64,000 nucleotides of DNA from Hyaloscypha bicolor E (lineage: Eukaryota; Ascomycota; Leotiomycetes; Helotiales; Hyaloscyphaceae). The position numbers and the translations under genes were made by a program. Of this stretch, positions 9,965-22,507 are shown piece by piece (position 1 is the stretch's first letter; every line of letters starts with the position of its first letter). Under the pieces are notes generated by a model that saw nothing but the letters and a program-made list of their open reading frames with translations, was not told the origin of the DNA and searched no databases. The stretch is from assembly GCF_002865645.1 (NCBI RefSeq), contig NW_020194552.1, forward strand, positions 868,001 through 932,000. Direction: 5' to 3'.

Positions 9965-12668
9965 TTAAGCCACCTCCAAGATCTTGTTCGGGTTTTCCCC
10001 TCTTTTCAAGTCCTCCTTCTCCTCGGCAACCGCAGCCAATTCCTCTCCACCCTCGTCATCGCTGTATCCAGAATCAGAGCTTTCGCTTGCCACGTCGCCT
10101 GGCGGGCGAAATGAAAACCTCCTCAACGTTCGCATCGCCTGTCTCAATCTTGGATTCTCATTTTCCTGTACGAGCTCCGCCTCCCCCGAAAACCAACCAG
10201 AGAGTTCCTGGATATCGAAGTACTTCTTTTGATCTTGAAGCAGCAAAACCAGGTTCACAAGTGTAGTAACAGTCTCCACGTGCGTCTTCCCATAAATTTT
10301 AGTCTTCAGTGCCAAGACCTGCCGGTATACTTCCTCAGACTCTTTGTGCCGACCCTGATGTTCGAGTGTAAATGCAAGATTATGCATCTCGGATAATATG
10401 GACGAGTTTTCTTCTCCAAGCACTCGAGACTTGATTCGGATTACTTTCCTCAACTCTGCTTCCGCCTCTTTATATCTCCCCAGGTCATCTAAGACGGATG
10501 CGAGGTGGCTCAAGCAGTTCAAAGTATCGAGGTGTTCAGGTCCATTGACACGCTGACTAGCTTCGTAAGCTTGTCGCTGCATTTCTTCGGATACCAGCAA
10601 TCTGCCTTGCATTTGGTAGGCCATTGCAAGATCACTGAGGCCATCAAGTGTCTCGGGGTGCTCAGGCCCAAGCACTTCCCGGCGTAATTCGAGGCAGCGC
10701 TGGCCCAAGTCCACTCCTTCCTGCTCCATGCTAATCCACGGATACATCCATGCTAATTGGCTCATACTTCGCAACGTATCTAGATGCTTTTCCCCGAGTA
10801 TCCTCTCCCGAATTTTTAACGACTCTTCGTTCTTGACTTTAGCGTCCATGACTGCACCACGCCAGTGCAAGTAACGTGAAACCGAAAACAGTAGAGTAGC
10901 CCGTGCGAGTTCAATCTGGTCTCGTTGAGTTTTGAAAGGATGTGCTAGAATGAGCTGTGCATGTGGCAGAAAATCTCTGCCAAGCTGCCAGTATTCCGGC
11001 GTAGTGTGGTGAAGTGGGGCTGGGAAGTTGCGAGCAAGTGATTTCAGGGCCTCAAACGCCCATTTGTCTTCTTCTCCTTTATTTTCGTCAATCAACCATA
11101 GCTTTGTAGCTAGCTGTACGAGATTGTGCATATCAAAGCTGGTTCCGGCTTCATCGGACTCGATCAAGGAGAAGGCACACAAGACTGCCACCGCGTCCTC
11201 GAAATCCAACTCGTCTTCATCCTCCCCAGTGAGCAAGGTGGCGGGAACTGCGTGTCGGTCAAAATAGCACATCAAAGATAACAAATCAGCTGCTCTAGGA
11301 TTGCCTCTTCGAATAGATTCAAATGAGATCGTCCATGTCTTGGCCACAGATTCCATGGAATTATACTGCCTTCCGTGGTCTGAGAACTCGTAAGACAACA
11401 TCCGAACTCTCGCTGAATCGCTTTTTCGATACAAGTCGAGATACTGAGGGATTGTTCTTCGACGCTTAGACATAAAGGCCGCTGCTTGTGTAATTGCCAG
11501 AGGTATGTATTCCAGCTCTTCAAGCAATTCAATGATGTGTTCTTCTGAGTGGTTACCTGGAAGCCTGCTGCGAAGGAGCTCTGCTCCTTCAGACTTGGTC
11601 AATACGGGAACAGGAATGGGTTTGGCCGGGAGTATCAAATCAATAGCAATATCCCGGCTCCTTGTTGTAAACAATAACGATCCCTTCCATGTTCGCGGAA
11701 TACACTGTGACACAGTTTTCTGGTTAGTCATAGGCTCCTTGAAAAAAACCTCGGTATCATCGATGTTGTCAACAACCATTAGCCAACGGCCTTCGTGACG
11801 GTTTTCTAGCCAGTTTTGGACGAGCATGGTTGCGTCCACTTGAGCTTCTTCTTCTTGAGCAATGATGCCGCACTCGGTTGCAATTCTTTTGTAAGTTTCT
11901 TCAAAGCGCGCAATGGTGGCAGCGTGGACCCAAAAAACCGAACATTCCGGATCCTTTTCTTTCCGCCTGAAACAATACTCCAGCGCGATTTGCGATTTTC
12001 TGAACAAAGTCAGCGTTGGTTGAGGTTTCGATCGATCGAATGGCCCACCCAATGCCACCTAGACCAAATAGAGCCACTTTTGGTTGACTTCCCTTCCTGA
12101 CCCTGAAACTATCATCAATTTGCTTAAACACGTCTTCCCTGTCGACGAAGTGGGCGTTCCGATCAAATGGAACCAATGTGAAATATCGGGGCCTTGCTGG
12201 TTCGTACTTCGGTGGGGCCTGTGAGTCCGGCTTCGAGCCTTCAAGTGCTTGGTGTAGAGTGAGAACTCGAACGTATCTCGAGAGTGAATCTGCAATCTCT
12301 TCGACTTCTTTGTCCTTTCCGAGACTCAAAAACGCTTTCTTCCGCCGCTCCCAAGATGAATCCCCAACAGAGGGCACAGTCTTATCAAGAATGTTCTGAA
12401 GGCGCGTGATCTCCCTTTGACAATCCTTGAGCACCGGCCATACGGCAGTTGTGGTTGCTGACTCGACGCTTCCAGATTCTGCCTGTTTTTTCATCCGTCT
12501 CAAGCTGTCAATTATGAGAGGCAACTCGGTCTGGATATGTCGAAATGCCCTTGGGACTTCTCCGACCGTGGATGCGAAGTCATTGAGGCGCTCCGCCACT
12601 TTTGTCGAGAATTCCACGACCTGGATGATTGAGGAGACAATGCCCACAACAGCAAGTGCTTCCGCCAT
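9965..12668 (-). CDS. NOD-like receptor: SesA-type N-terminus, NB-ARC, TPR (884 aa)
   Basis: Two exons (12049-12668 and 9965-11999) separated by a 49-nt intron (GTGGGC, GCTGAC branch, TTCAG) give 884 codons. The start MAEALAVVGIVSSIIQVVEF opens an N-terminal helical domain of the SesA/NACHT_N type. The NB-ARC domain follows: the P-loop GLGGIGKSQIA is split by the intron, Walker B is GRWLMVVDNIDD, the sensor is LLFTTRSRDIA, and the GLPLA-type motif is YIPLAITQAAAFM. From about residue 560 there are at least four tetratricopeptide repeats of about 42 residues (GPEHPETLDGLSDLAMAYQ, GPEHLDTLNCLSHLASVLD, LGEENSSILSEMHNLAFTLE). Fungal proteins of this design are STAND NTPases implicated in heterokaryon incompatibility and non-self recognition. 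The TPR units differ clearly from each other, so this is not a freshly amplified repeat allele. The acidic tail ends in TAA. It is divergent from the kinase gene at 15202. Confidence 0.9.
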
Positions 12669-13112
12669 TATAGTCTCTTGATGAACTTTGTGTGGCGCCC
12701 AGGCACAGAGCTTGCATGATGGGATGATATGCAGCGATGTCGAGATGTTCGAGATGAGAAGTGAAGGTTGTTCAGCTGCAACGCTAGTTATTCTCGCTAG
12801 TCTAAACTTAGCCTGTTCCACGATTGGTCTGGCCTTCTCCTCTGAATTGTATAACTTTATTCTGTTTAGAAAGGAGGCGCGATCTATGGAAGTGAATAAG
12901 ACTCTCTTTGCCAACTGGATTCATTCAAGGAGATCTTTTCAGCCGAATATTTGATGATCACGTGACCTATTCCACTGCATCTACCTATTTTCCCTTCAGA
13001 ATTAGGGGGATTGAGATCCTACTTATGAATTCGACAGATATACGACCTTGCGGTATAGCATCTGATCCACTTTGAAGCGACAACTAGATTCGGAATTAAA
13101 CCCTACATTCAG
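12669..13112. other. upstream region of the NLR gene
   Basis: The open frame of the receptor's first exon extends upstream, but the ATG at 12668 gives the canonical MAEA start, so I leave the extension out. A GATCACGTGACC motif lies at 12957-12968. No other gene is supported. Confidence 0.4.
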
Positions 13113-13500
13113 CTACATCCCTTCAGCGCAGCCCAGAATATCTTGCTTCGAATCTCCGCAGGGAATTGAATAAAAGACAAGGGACTGGTGATATTCTGAC
13201 ATGGCATTGTCTTGGAATTCTGGATGAGTGTGTTCTCGAATCGCAGTCGGACAAGCGGCAGTTCTTGATGACTGGTTTCGTGACTTTGCTGTTAAAAGTG
13301 ATGCAATTGTTGAGGATGACCTTGATGAGTACGATGTTTTGGCTGATAGCAGAAAGGATTTGGGTGTTGATCTGGGCTGTGGAGATGGTGTTATTGCCTC
13401 CCCTCTCCCTCCCATTGCATGGACTATAGTGTCCATGGCTCTTGCTGATTTGGCGAGGGAGAGCACTGATAACTTGATCGTCTGTTGATTGATCCATTGT
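13113..13500 (-). pseudogene. possible fragment of a 2EXR-domain protein
   Basis: One minus-strand frame near 13121-13176 reads FIQFPAEIRSKIFWAALKG, which resembles the start of the fungal 2EXR domain, and then stops. Upstream frames are open, starting from ATG at about 13499 (MDQSTDDQV), but the frame that carries the 2EXR-like stretch is different; an intron ending TTTTAACAG near 13310 could join them. The domain is cut short, so this would be a fragment. Two of the three minus frames stay open here, so coding status is uncertain. Confidence 0.35.
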
Positions 13501-14662
13501 GATGTGCTGGGGAAAAAAACCAATGTTGGAGAGGCTTATTCTAGATGGCTGTTGGAAAGTTTGGGATTTGTTAGTAAAGGTAAGTGATCCGCGGTAGATT
13601 TAGCGAATGACTCGAGCCGGGAAGAGTCTATTTGCCTACCTCGGGTTAACTCTTGCGACCTTGATCTTTGTGGCCAAAACTTTAGGTTATCATCCAGCAA
13701 AGCTTACTAGCACAATAAGTCATGTCGTGGCACTCTTGGGATCTGTCGATCTAAGAGGATTCAAATCATTCGCGGCTCGGATAGTACTTCAATGCTTGTA
13801 ACATGCGATTAACGTAACTAGAGAAATACAGATTTCAAAAATAATACTCCTCGATATGCACTGGCGCTTGTTTCGCGTCTCCTCTAATAAATGGTGCATT
13901 AAATGCGACGAAAAGGACGCGCCACCTCCCGGAAGCTCAAGAAAACATTGTACAGATGCGGTATACCATACTCGTACTGGTGCCTGATATAACTGTCCTG
14001 CGTTGCAGCTCTCTCCTTCTCCTCCCAACGAAACTACCCGATCCCATCCGATCCCATTCTATCCCTTCCCCAATTTTCTCCCTCTTCCACCGTCACTTCA
14101 GTAGCCATAACCTATGCACCCGACAATCAGCTCGACTCAAGACCAAAGCGACAAACTAGCAACATGGCGGTAAACACAGGATGCGACATACTTGTATCCC
14201 TTGGAGGTGCCTGAGGACCATTGTCGGCCCCTTTAACACTTCCGCCAGGCCTCGGCATCAAAAACAGCACAGGAAGCTGCCGTGTACCATCTACGCTAGT
14301 CGCAGATCGGTAGCCGGCCGTAGAGGTCTGAGGCGTGATCTCAGCTTGATGCATCGTCAGAAGGGATAATAAGGTGCAGGTACGAATTTGCAAGGAGCGG
14401 TGAGAGTGCCTTCGCTGCCTTTGCATTGTCAGATATGGAGTTGCCAGGCTGGCACTCCGATTTTAGGTAACGGGCAGCCTTATTGCCTTAGGACCTAACG
14501 CTAAAGTAACCACATTCTTCCAAATTTCTACGAAAACCGAGGGTAGATATCCTAGCAAGCGCCTTACTCTTTCTTCATAAATATATCTTATACTCTCTTG
14601 TAAGCTCTCCTCCCAGTCTCCCCTTTCGACATTTGGCTCTGCATCACGTGATGCGTATAGAA
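13501..14662. other. stretch without a supported gene
   Basis: Pyrimidine-rich sequence at about 14005-14100 followed by ATGGCGGTAAAC near 14164 looks like a leader and start codon, but no continuing frame is recognisable. A perfect 14-bp palindrome, GCATCACGTGATGC, lies at 14641-14654 just before the second MITE copy. Confidence 0.35.
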
Positions 14663-14869
14663 GGATTCACGGTCCAAGCGCCCAAACTGCTCAACCACTC
14701 AAACCGCAATTTTGCTACAACAACACCACAATTTAAAGAAAGTAAGATTGTAGCCGGGCTATTTAGAGTATTCTTTATATTACCAGAAGTTTTTGGAATT
14801 TTCTAAGCATTTTGAAAAATAGGCAAAATTTTGGCGGGGTAAACGTGGGCGGTTGAGCAATTGGAACCC
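14663..14869. mobile_element. MITE-like element, copy B (207 bp)
   Basis: The left end reads GGATTCACGGTCCAAGCGCC, then CAAACTGCTCAACCACTCAAACC. The right end, on the opposite strand, reads GGGTTCCAATTGCTCAACCG. These are inverted with respect to each other and share the CAAACGCCCAAACC / CTCAACCGCTCAAACC theme with copy A at 8695. The core is AT-rich and non-coding. The element lies in the divergent promoter region between the NLR and the zinc finger-kinase gene. Confidence 0.55.
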
Positions 14870-15201
14870 TTCTCGAGTTTCAAAAAGGCGTTGGGAAGGC
14901 GAGCATCCCTGTCCCGCCTTTTGCCCCATGCCAACTCGTTTTTCGCAGTATTAGTCGAGGCAGATTATCGCAGAATCAGCCAAAGTGCCCTTCCTGAGAG
15001 TCTGGGAGGGGATCGATGGAGAAGGCAAGGCTTTTCTCAACTCTTTCTATTTTTGGGCGCGTGGCACTTTTATTTTCCTTCCTATACCATCGCGATTGCG
15101 AATTTTCTCATCAAGTGGAGTCGCAATCCATCAAGCTTCGATTCTTTCTCTTATCCCCATGAACTGCTGCTTTTTATGTGTTTGATTCCTCACTATCGAA
15201 C

Positions 15202-18200
15202 ATGGATTATCGTATGCAAGCACCCGGTCCCGGTCCCGATCCCGATCCCGCCGACGATCATGACAACCCGCTGTACCATCGAGCACAGGGTCAAACAGGC
15301 GAAGCATTCCCAGAGTTTGACATGTCAATCGTCGACCCGAACATGCTTTCCATGAACGAAAACATGTTCGAGGATCCAGCGGTCCAATTCGCATTCCCTC
15401 AAATGCAACATGGACACGACGGCAGTGGGGCTCAAGCAGCAAACCCACAACTGGGACAACGAGATACCAACGTGCACCAACCATCCATTAACACTGCCCC
15501 GCCATTTGCATCAAGACCGACAACAGTTCCTCGTCGTCAATACCACAGCGAGACCAGCGCGAACAATCAACAACGGTTCAACAACCAGTTCATTGCTCCG
15601 GGGTTCTCGAATGGATCTGCAGTTCCAACTCTTTATGATAAACAATTGGTAAGATCAATTTCCCTGCCTGTTTGGTTTCCCATGCTAACCTTAAATCCAC
15701 TATAGATGATGTTACCCGATTTCCCGTCACATGACTCTTCTCAGTCTGTCCAGATCGCCTCTGGATTGTCGCTCGTGCTACCCTACAGTTCCCTAGCCGA
15801 GCATCCACAAGCTGCTGCACCTCAGAGAACTCCGTTAGTTTCGCAAGTCCAATCTCAATCTGAAACGTTCGATCCGTTACCAAGGAAAAGGACGCGCGGA
15901 GAAGGGTACGGAAATTCTGATGTGGAACACAACAACACGCATTCAATGGTTCAACCTCACCCAGACTCGTCGGGCAGCCTTTTGGTTGAGCAGAACCGCC
16001 TTAATTTCATCAGATACTGGCTATGTACTTTTCCCAACGCATCATTATTCAATCGGACCCAAATGGAATCGCTCGCAACGTTAATGACTGTGCCCATCGA
16101 AACCGTAGAGCAGCTTTGCAACAAACTTGTACGAAGCCAGCCTGATCACTTGGCTGGGCCGCTTGGTAATGCCAGGACTTCTCTTCAAGCCGAACTTCCG
16201 TCTTCCGTTTCTCTTCCGCAAAAACACACGCCTGAAGATACTTCAAGCACATCAGAGTTCGCAGATGTTGTACAGTGGGTAGAGAGCCGGGGACCACAAT
16301 GTAAGCCCACTTCAGACCGCGGCCGCCTCACGCGGAGGGGGAGCAAAATCTATCAATGCACCCGAGCTTGCGGGAGTGCTTTTGCCCGTAAAGAGGATTG
16401 GATAAGACACGAGCTCTGTAAAAATTATCCTCAGGAAGGGTGGGTTTGCAATTTGCCCTCAACGGTCTCTGTAAAAGGGATCTTAACATGCTCATCTTGT
16501 GGAGTTCAAAATCCTGACATGAGCCACTCCGATCCACAATACATCCCCTGCCACGATTGGAAGACCTTCAAAGGAAGAGTCTTTTTCAGAGAGGATCATT
16601 TTCGTGAACATTTTCGCAAGGTTCATCATGACAGTATTTCAGCACGAGAACAGCTGGCGAGAGCACATTTTCGAGTCGACAGCCAGTTTCCAAGAGAATG
16701 TGGCTTCTGCAACACATTCCAATTTGAGAGTTGGGAGTCTCGAGTTGACCACATGGCAGACCATTTCAAGGTCGACGGGAAAGATATGAAGGACTGGAGG
16801 ATGACCAACGCGGGGGGGCTTCATAATGGCAGTGACGGCGATGACGACGATGATGGCGATGGACACGACGATGAAGGAGGCCACGGTAAGGAGCCTGGTG
16901 AAGATCAGGATGAGAGCAATGGAGGAGGAGCTGGGAACGGCAATTTCCAAAGTTATGGCGCTGCGTCAAAACAGCCCCCCGGTGATTCAGGTTATGGGTC
17001 CTCCAGAAGGTCTGGAACATCAAGTGGTAACAAGAATTCTTGGGGGAAGAGCTACCAATATACCTCTCAGTCTACTGTCTTTCCAGGCCAGCTTTCGATT
17101 AATGCTCAAAGACACCAGGAAAATCAGCATTCGCCTCCGCGAAACGACAAAGACTGGACGCTGAAAACGCCCTCGAGCCATCTTCAGGCTCCAAGCACAG
17201 TCCCTCTTCAGCGTCCCGCAGAGCCACCAGACTTTCACACATTCCAAGGTCTACCGCCTTTCACTAACCAGGCAATTTTGCCAGTGAGGCAGGCGGTAAA
17301 TCGTACAGGAGATGCCAATCTTTCCTTGGAGTTTGCTTCCAAGCATATCGGTGAGTCAGAGTATAGACAAAGTGCCTGCCAGACGACTACGCATCGCCAT
17401 GTTACGGAAAAGCTGAAGACTTTTACACAAAGCATAAGGAGGAAGTTTCAACCTTTCAAGACGAAGGAAGATGTTACGCACAACCGCGCAGTATGCACCA
17501 CGCTACGTGATGATACGATCATTATTGACGGGTTTCAGATTGATGAACTGCATAGGGAAGCCCCGGCCACTGTCCGAAGAGCTCCGCTGTCAGACGAGAC
17601 CGCCTCTACAATTCCAAATCTTGACGACAGTTCTTTCAAGGCAATTTCAACCCATGCTTCAAGCTCAACGTTGTAAGATAACAATACCCCAGAAAATTCT
17701 CAAAGTCGTTAAGCTGATTTGAGAAAGGAAGGTGTCCTGCCTCGAGCAAAGATTACTCGATAGTCAGATACCATGGGGAACCCACTGGTTCATCCCTGCG
17801 GATGCCCTAGACAGAGTACTAACAGAGCAGGCTATACACGAGGAATTGAATAGAAGTACTAATCTCTCGGCTTGGGATATTTATCTCATCTCACACAAAA
17901 TCCGGAAACACGCACGCAAAATATTTGCTATTCTTGTGTCCATCGGGAAAGGAAGTCTCGTTTCTTCATTTCTCACTGAAGGCATCACGGATGCAAATCT
18001 ACCAATCAACATTCCGAAAGGCTCTTCGCAGCAAAAGGCATGGATTACCCCAATCAAAACCTTTGGAAGCTGGTCCTCGCGAGAACTCGACGACTTCCGT
18101 CGCGTTCAATGGTACTTTCTATCTCCGATATTCACAAACGCTAGAACCCAGCACTACGAGCTAGATGACAATTGTGTGATGCCATTCATTAGAGACAAAG

Positions 18201-21200
18201 AGCATGAAGCTAAGTCAGGAGGGTTCAGCGATGTGTGGGAAGTTGTGATCCATCCTGCACATCAAAAACTTTTTGACTCAGTAAGTCAGTTCGTATCAAT
18301 TCTGAATCAACCTGACTGGTACCAGAACGGAAATCTCCCGATCGCTCTCAAACGACTCCATTCCAGGCAATATGACGATTTCAAGCACGAAGCCAATATT
18401 CTCACAGCCCTGGCCATGAAAAAACACAACCACCTCATAAAGCTCCTAGCAACTTACAAATTTAGAGGGCAATACCATCTCATGTTTCCCTTTGCGAACT
18501 CAAATCTTCGACAGTACTGGGAAGAAAAAGAGCCTCAATTGTCTCTTGAAAATTTAAATTGGTGGCTAAAGCAGATGCTCGGCCTCGCATCTGCACTGTG
18601 TACCATTCACAATTTCCGTTCTGCTACGCCGAGTAATCGAATTATTCAGAAAACTTCACAGCCGGATCATTTCTTGAGTACTCGAAAAATGGTGATGTCC
18701 AGAGAGGAGGAAAGATATGGCCGGCACGGCGATCTTAAGCCCGAGAATATTCTCTGGTTCGAGACTACCGAGAGCGCCACAGATAACCTGGGTATTCTTC
18801 AAATCGCCGACCTAGGCCTAGGGGCATTTCATAGGTTGGGTTCGAGGTCGAACGTCGAAGCTAAAAGTGTTGGAGGAAGTCCAACATATGTGCCACCTGA
18901 ATGCGCTCTTGATCGACCTATCTCTCGGGCGTACGACATATGGAGTCTTGGGTGCATTTTTTTGGAGTGTGTTATATGGCTATTGGAAGGCCCGAAAGGC
19001 TTGGGAGATTTTGCAGATGGTCGACTCATTAAAACCCCTGACGGAGTATACGATGATAGCTTCTTCATTGTTGCCTTACGCTCAGATACTGGGAAATACG
19101 CAGCGGATGTTCGTCTTTCAGTCCGAGAATGGATCCGTGATCTTCACACTCACCGCCGTGTCTCGGCTTTCATTCACGACATGTTAGATCTAATCGCAAA
19201 AGAGATGCTGGTTGTAAGACCGCAAGACCGAATTACATCGCGAAGGCTATCGCAAAAGCTCGAGGAATTTACAAGCAGGGCATCCACAGATGAGGGCTAT
19301 CTGCTTCAAGAATTCGCAGTGGCCAAGCGCGAAAATGAGAAACATTGTAGAGTCATTCCAGATTTGTTTGACTGGTATTGGACCATCGAAATAATGACGA
19401 GCATTCCAACCAGGAAGACGATTTCGTCAGCCGCGTCAGACTCCTCAGCCCAACAACTCGCAGCATACGCCGCATCCGTCGTCACAGAATGTACGAGCGT
19501 ATGCTTAAGTACCACTTGGAGGCTTTCTCGAGAATTGGTAGACGACCCAGCCCCTGATTTCACAAGCGTGTTGGATCTAGCACCTGGTCGAACTGATCCG
19601 ATCCTCGAACGTTTTGCCTCACGCAGGCTCGCAGCGGCGACCACATCCGCACCCATCCGGCAGATCGCGCCTTCAGACCCTCTCATCTCATTTGTGGATG
19701 GAATTGAGTCGGATGAGCATAGCTCGCCCAGCATGGAGTTAGAACCTGCGTTGGTCTCGGGAAGTTCTGGCACCAGTGAAGCTAGCCAAGACGAGGATAT
19801 CTTTGCCTTTGACCGAGATCATCATGACGATCATGAGGCTTGGATAGCGAACACAGACTCATCACTGTTTGGGTTGGAATTGCCAAGTCAGTAATCGAAG
19901 TCAAAAATTTGTTACACGGAAGGATATACTGACATTTACATTGGATCACTAGGGGAATTTCAGGATAAGCCCTTCTTCTGCGAAGCAAACTACGAAAATG
20001 ATGCCGATATCCACGAGGCTCTCGACGAAGTCCTCAACGAATCTCTAAATGTACAAACTGGAGCTGATGTGACACCATGGATAATATGTGGAGAAAATTT
20101 TCCACGGGTGAATTTAGAAGAAGCCGCACTGGCACCATGTCCCGGCCCCGTTTATAATGAATACTATTCGTCAATACGAAAGTACACCCAGAGATATAAC
20201 AAGATCCAGAGAGGGAATCGGTGGGCGAGCTTGAGGAGTTGCAAAGCGCGGCCTACGCCCTTCAAGTCTAGTGATAGGCTTGCTACAGAAACACTTGATT
20301 TCGAACAGGACAGCTCTCCCTGCGACCTTTCTCAGTGCTCACCGGCCCATACTGAATCTCGAGACAAGCAGTCTCAAGACTACCACCATAAACATACTAC
20401 GCAATTTCCAGCCGCCATACAACAATCCAAAATATACCGTTCACTCGACGGTGTATCCTACTCACTTGAAACTCTGGTTTCTATCTTTCACCCTTGTGCG
20501 TGATTCATTTTCTTATAATACTATCCACGACTAACTCCTCCAGCCTTTCTTGTTGCTCACTTATCTCGATATTCGGTCTCGATATTAACCACCGAACTCT
20601 ACGCTCCAAAAGACCTCGTTTATAATTGCGAACATGCTATCGCGTTCGATCTTGGCTTTGGCCCACCAATTAACCTAGACGTGTGCACCTTTACTCCCAA
20701 AGATAAAAAAGCATTACGAAGTTATCAGAAGCACGATGGGGAGGCCGAATTAGATATTCAGGAGTCACTGCCAATCGCTCTAAATCTATTCTCAGTCGAA
20801 TCATATGCTGAAGAACTTGACGTGTGGCTTGATGGAATTATCGATTCCGAGTTTGGACTTCCCGAATATGTCGCCTTGATGATACTACGGCAAAAAGACC
20901 ACCAACTCTCGCAGGTTCTGAAAACCTTAATTCTTTGGTATACTGGATCTAGAAATGATGTAAGTCTTCATCTCCTTGTCTTCACTTCCTGCGGAAATCC
21001 GCTGTTATATGTTAGCCGAATTAAATAGATATTAACTAATTGTTACACCCAGCTGTCGGAACTATCACATCAAATATTGCGTCCCGCATTGAAGCTTCTT
21101 ATAACAGAAACCCTCCTAAACCTTGTCCCAACAGTCAGCGAGCTCCCCGAATCACTCTCTAACTTATTGTATTATCTACAAGCTGCCGATCGAACGACCG

Positions 21201-21734
21201 CCGATCTTTCTACCGTTGCGCCACGGCTTCTAACTCGTCAAATGAAAGCCGCCATCTATTATCTACAGCAGAACTTGCTGGGGGCTCTTTTTTGTCATTT
21301 TAACTACGTCATGAAGTTGGAATCGGACGTCAATATCGCAGTTGCGTTCTTGGTAGCGCACGTATTGGATCTGGTGCGAATAGCAGGTCGAGAATTCGCC
21401 CAATACGTGACGGTATTCAGCTCCACGCTTGTGGTGAGTAAGCAGGAGGTTACGGAATACGAGTTGCATATGCAGACCCAGTTGTTTGGGAGAGTACGGG
21501 CGAGCATTCCTGATGCGAAATGGAGGAGTGGTGGATTAGTCACAAGATTGAGAAACTTGGGTACATTTCCTTTTTTCGACTCCCTCTCTAATTAATCCAT
21601 TGTCTTATTTTGTGTTGTTTTATGGACATCTATCGGATCCGCTGACTTGCGACATAGATTTGAGCGTGAAAGGGAAGGAGAAGGAAAGTGAGGAACATCA
21701 TTTTGTTTCTGCTATTTTAGAAGCAGTGTTATAA
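15202..21734 (+). CDS. C2H2 zinc finger - protein kinase - helical C-terminal protein, seven exons (2,038 aa model)
   Basis: The exons 15202-15648, 15706-17672, 17728-19886, 19953-20495, 20544-20959, 21053-21560 and 21658-21734 join in one frame. Residues about 362-510 hold C2H2-like fingers (YQCTRACGSAFARKEDWIRH and RECGFCNTF...HMADHF), followed by an Asp/Gly-rich linker. A kinase domain lies at about 960-1300: glycine loop GGFSDVW, lysine in IALKRL, HGDLKPENIL catalytic loop, ADLGLG in place of DFG, and VPPE with DIWSLGCIF. The C-terminal 500 residues are helical and unrecognised. In-frame stops lie at 17674-17676 and near 19893, so two or three separate genes are the alternative; however, the third and fourth exons have no in-frame ATG near their start, and each splice junction restores frame. 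The weakest junction is the GTCAGT donor at 19887. The protein is probably nuclear or signalling; its substrates are unknown. Confidence 0.7.
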
Positions 21735-22126
21735 TCCGATCTAGTTACGATGAATTAAATTGACGACTTCTCTATGTGTACTCTACGGTCGGCTAAGAAG
21801 TCAAGCCGCTGTACCTCGGAGTTGATTATACAAAGGTCATGCACGTGGTTATACTAGTGCTCGATACATCATGCACCGACTTTACTGGAGTGATGAGCTT
21901 TTTAACACAAGTATGTTTACACTAACTAGGCTGGAGTCCGTACTCTGACATGAATCGATTTCTCTATCTCCGTTACAAGCCCTAGTGAAAATTAAACTCT
22001 GTGACCAAGACAAGGTTCTCGCGGGTTCGTCGTGCTGGCATGTGCTGCAATCTCTATGTTAGATTTTCATAACGTTGGGCATAACATTGGGCCCATGAAT
22101 CCACAGTTTGCCTCTGCTGCCACGAG
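21735..22126. other. intergenic region between the kinase gene and the copia array
   Basis: Normal base composition and no open frame of note. It ends at the CCCAT target site of the copia array. Confidence 0.5.
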
Positions 22127-22131
22127 CCCAT
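22127..22131. repeat. left target-site duplication CCCAT of the copia array
   Basis: CCCAT directly precedes the first LTR and is repeated directly after the third LTR at 32082-32086. Confidence 0.9.
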
Positions 22132-22493
22132 TGTTGAACTAGCTAGCTTGGCTAGCATCCTTTCCTTCCACTCCAGGTTCAACCACTAATTCAGTTCGTC
22201 CGATTATTGGGTATTACTTACGTACGAATACACTAATCGTTTATTAGTATCGCCATTCGATTACGTTCCTTAAACGTACGTTCAGGAATCAGATTGGTAA
22301 ATCGTTCCCACCACCAAGTAAGTGCGGGGTAAATCACATGGTAGGGTGGAAATCAGGAATATAGCTAGGGAACCCATTCCCTCTGTTTTTTTTATGGAAT
22401 CACTCTCCTGTATCTAGTCAAAACTAGTTATTCTACAGATTGTCAATCTCCAATATATCGATTTTCCATTAATAAATCGATCCCAGTTCAATA
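22132..22493 (+). repeat. copia LTR 1 (nearly undamaged)
   Basis: The sequence runs from TGTTGAACTAGC to CAGTTCAATA. It keeps most CpA, CpG and CpC sites and differs from LTR3 at only scattered positions. Confidence 0.9.
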
Positions 22494-22507
22494 GGTTATA
22501 AGCCCGG
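22494..22507 (+). other. copia primer-binding site, initiator tRNA-Met half-molecule type
   Basis: GGTTATAAGCCC directly follows LTR1. It is complementary to GGGCTCATAACC, the anticodon stem-loop of fungal initiator tRNA-Met, except for one transition. Priming by the 5' half of tRNA-iMet is known for copia elements. The second copy has the same motif with more damage at 27289. Confidence 0.65.

Noticed and set aside
9965..12100. Several plus-strand open frames opposite the NLR gene
   Set aside because: They are shadows of a long minus-strand coding exon and have no family motifs.
13228..13488. A plus-strand frame with VDLGCGDG, which resembles SAM-methyltransferase motif I
   Set aside because: The rest of the frame lacks methyltransferase features, and the opposite strand carries a more convincing 2EXR-like stretch.
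15131..15484. Minus-strand frame with an Asp-Arg repeat (RDRDRDRDR)
   Set aside because: It is the antisense of the Pro-Gly-Asp-rich start of the zinc finger-kinase protein.
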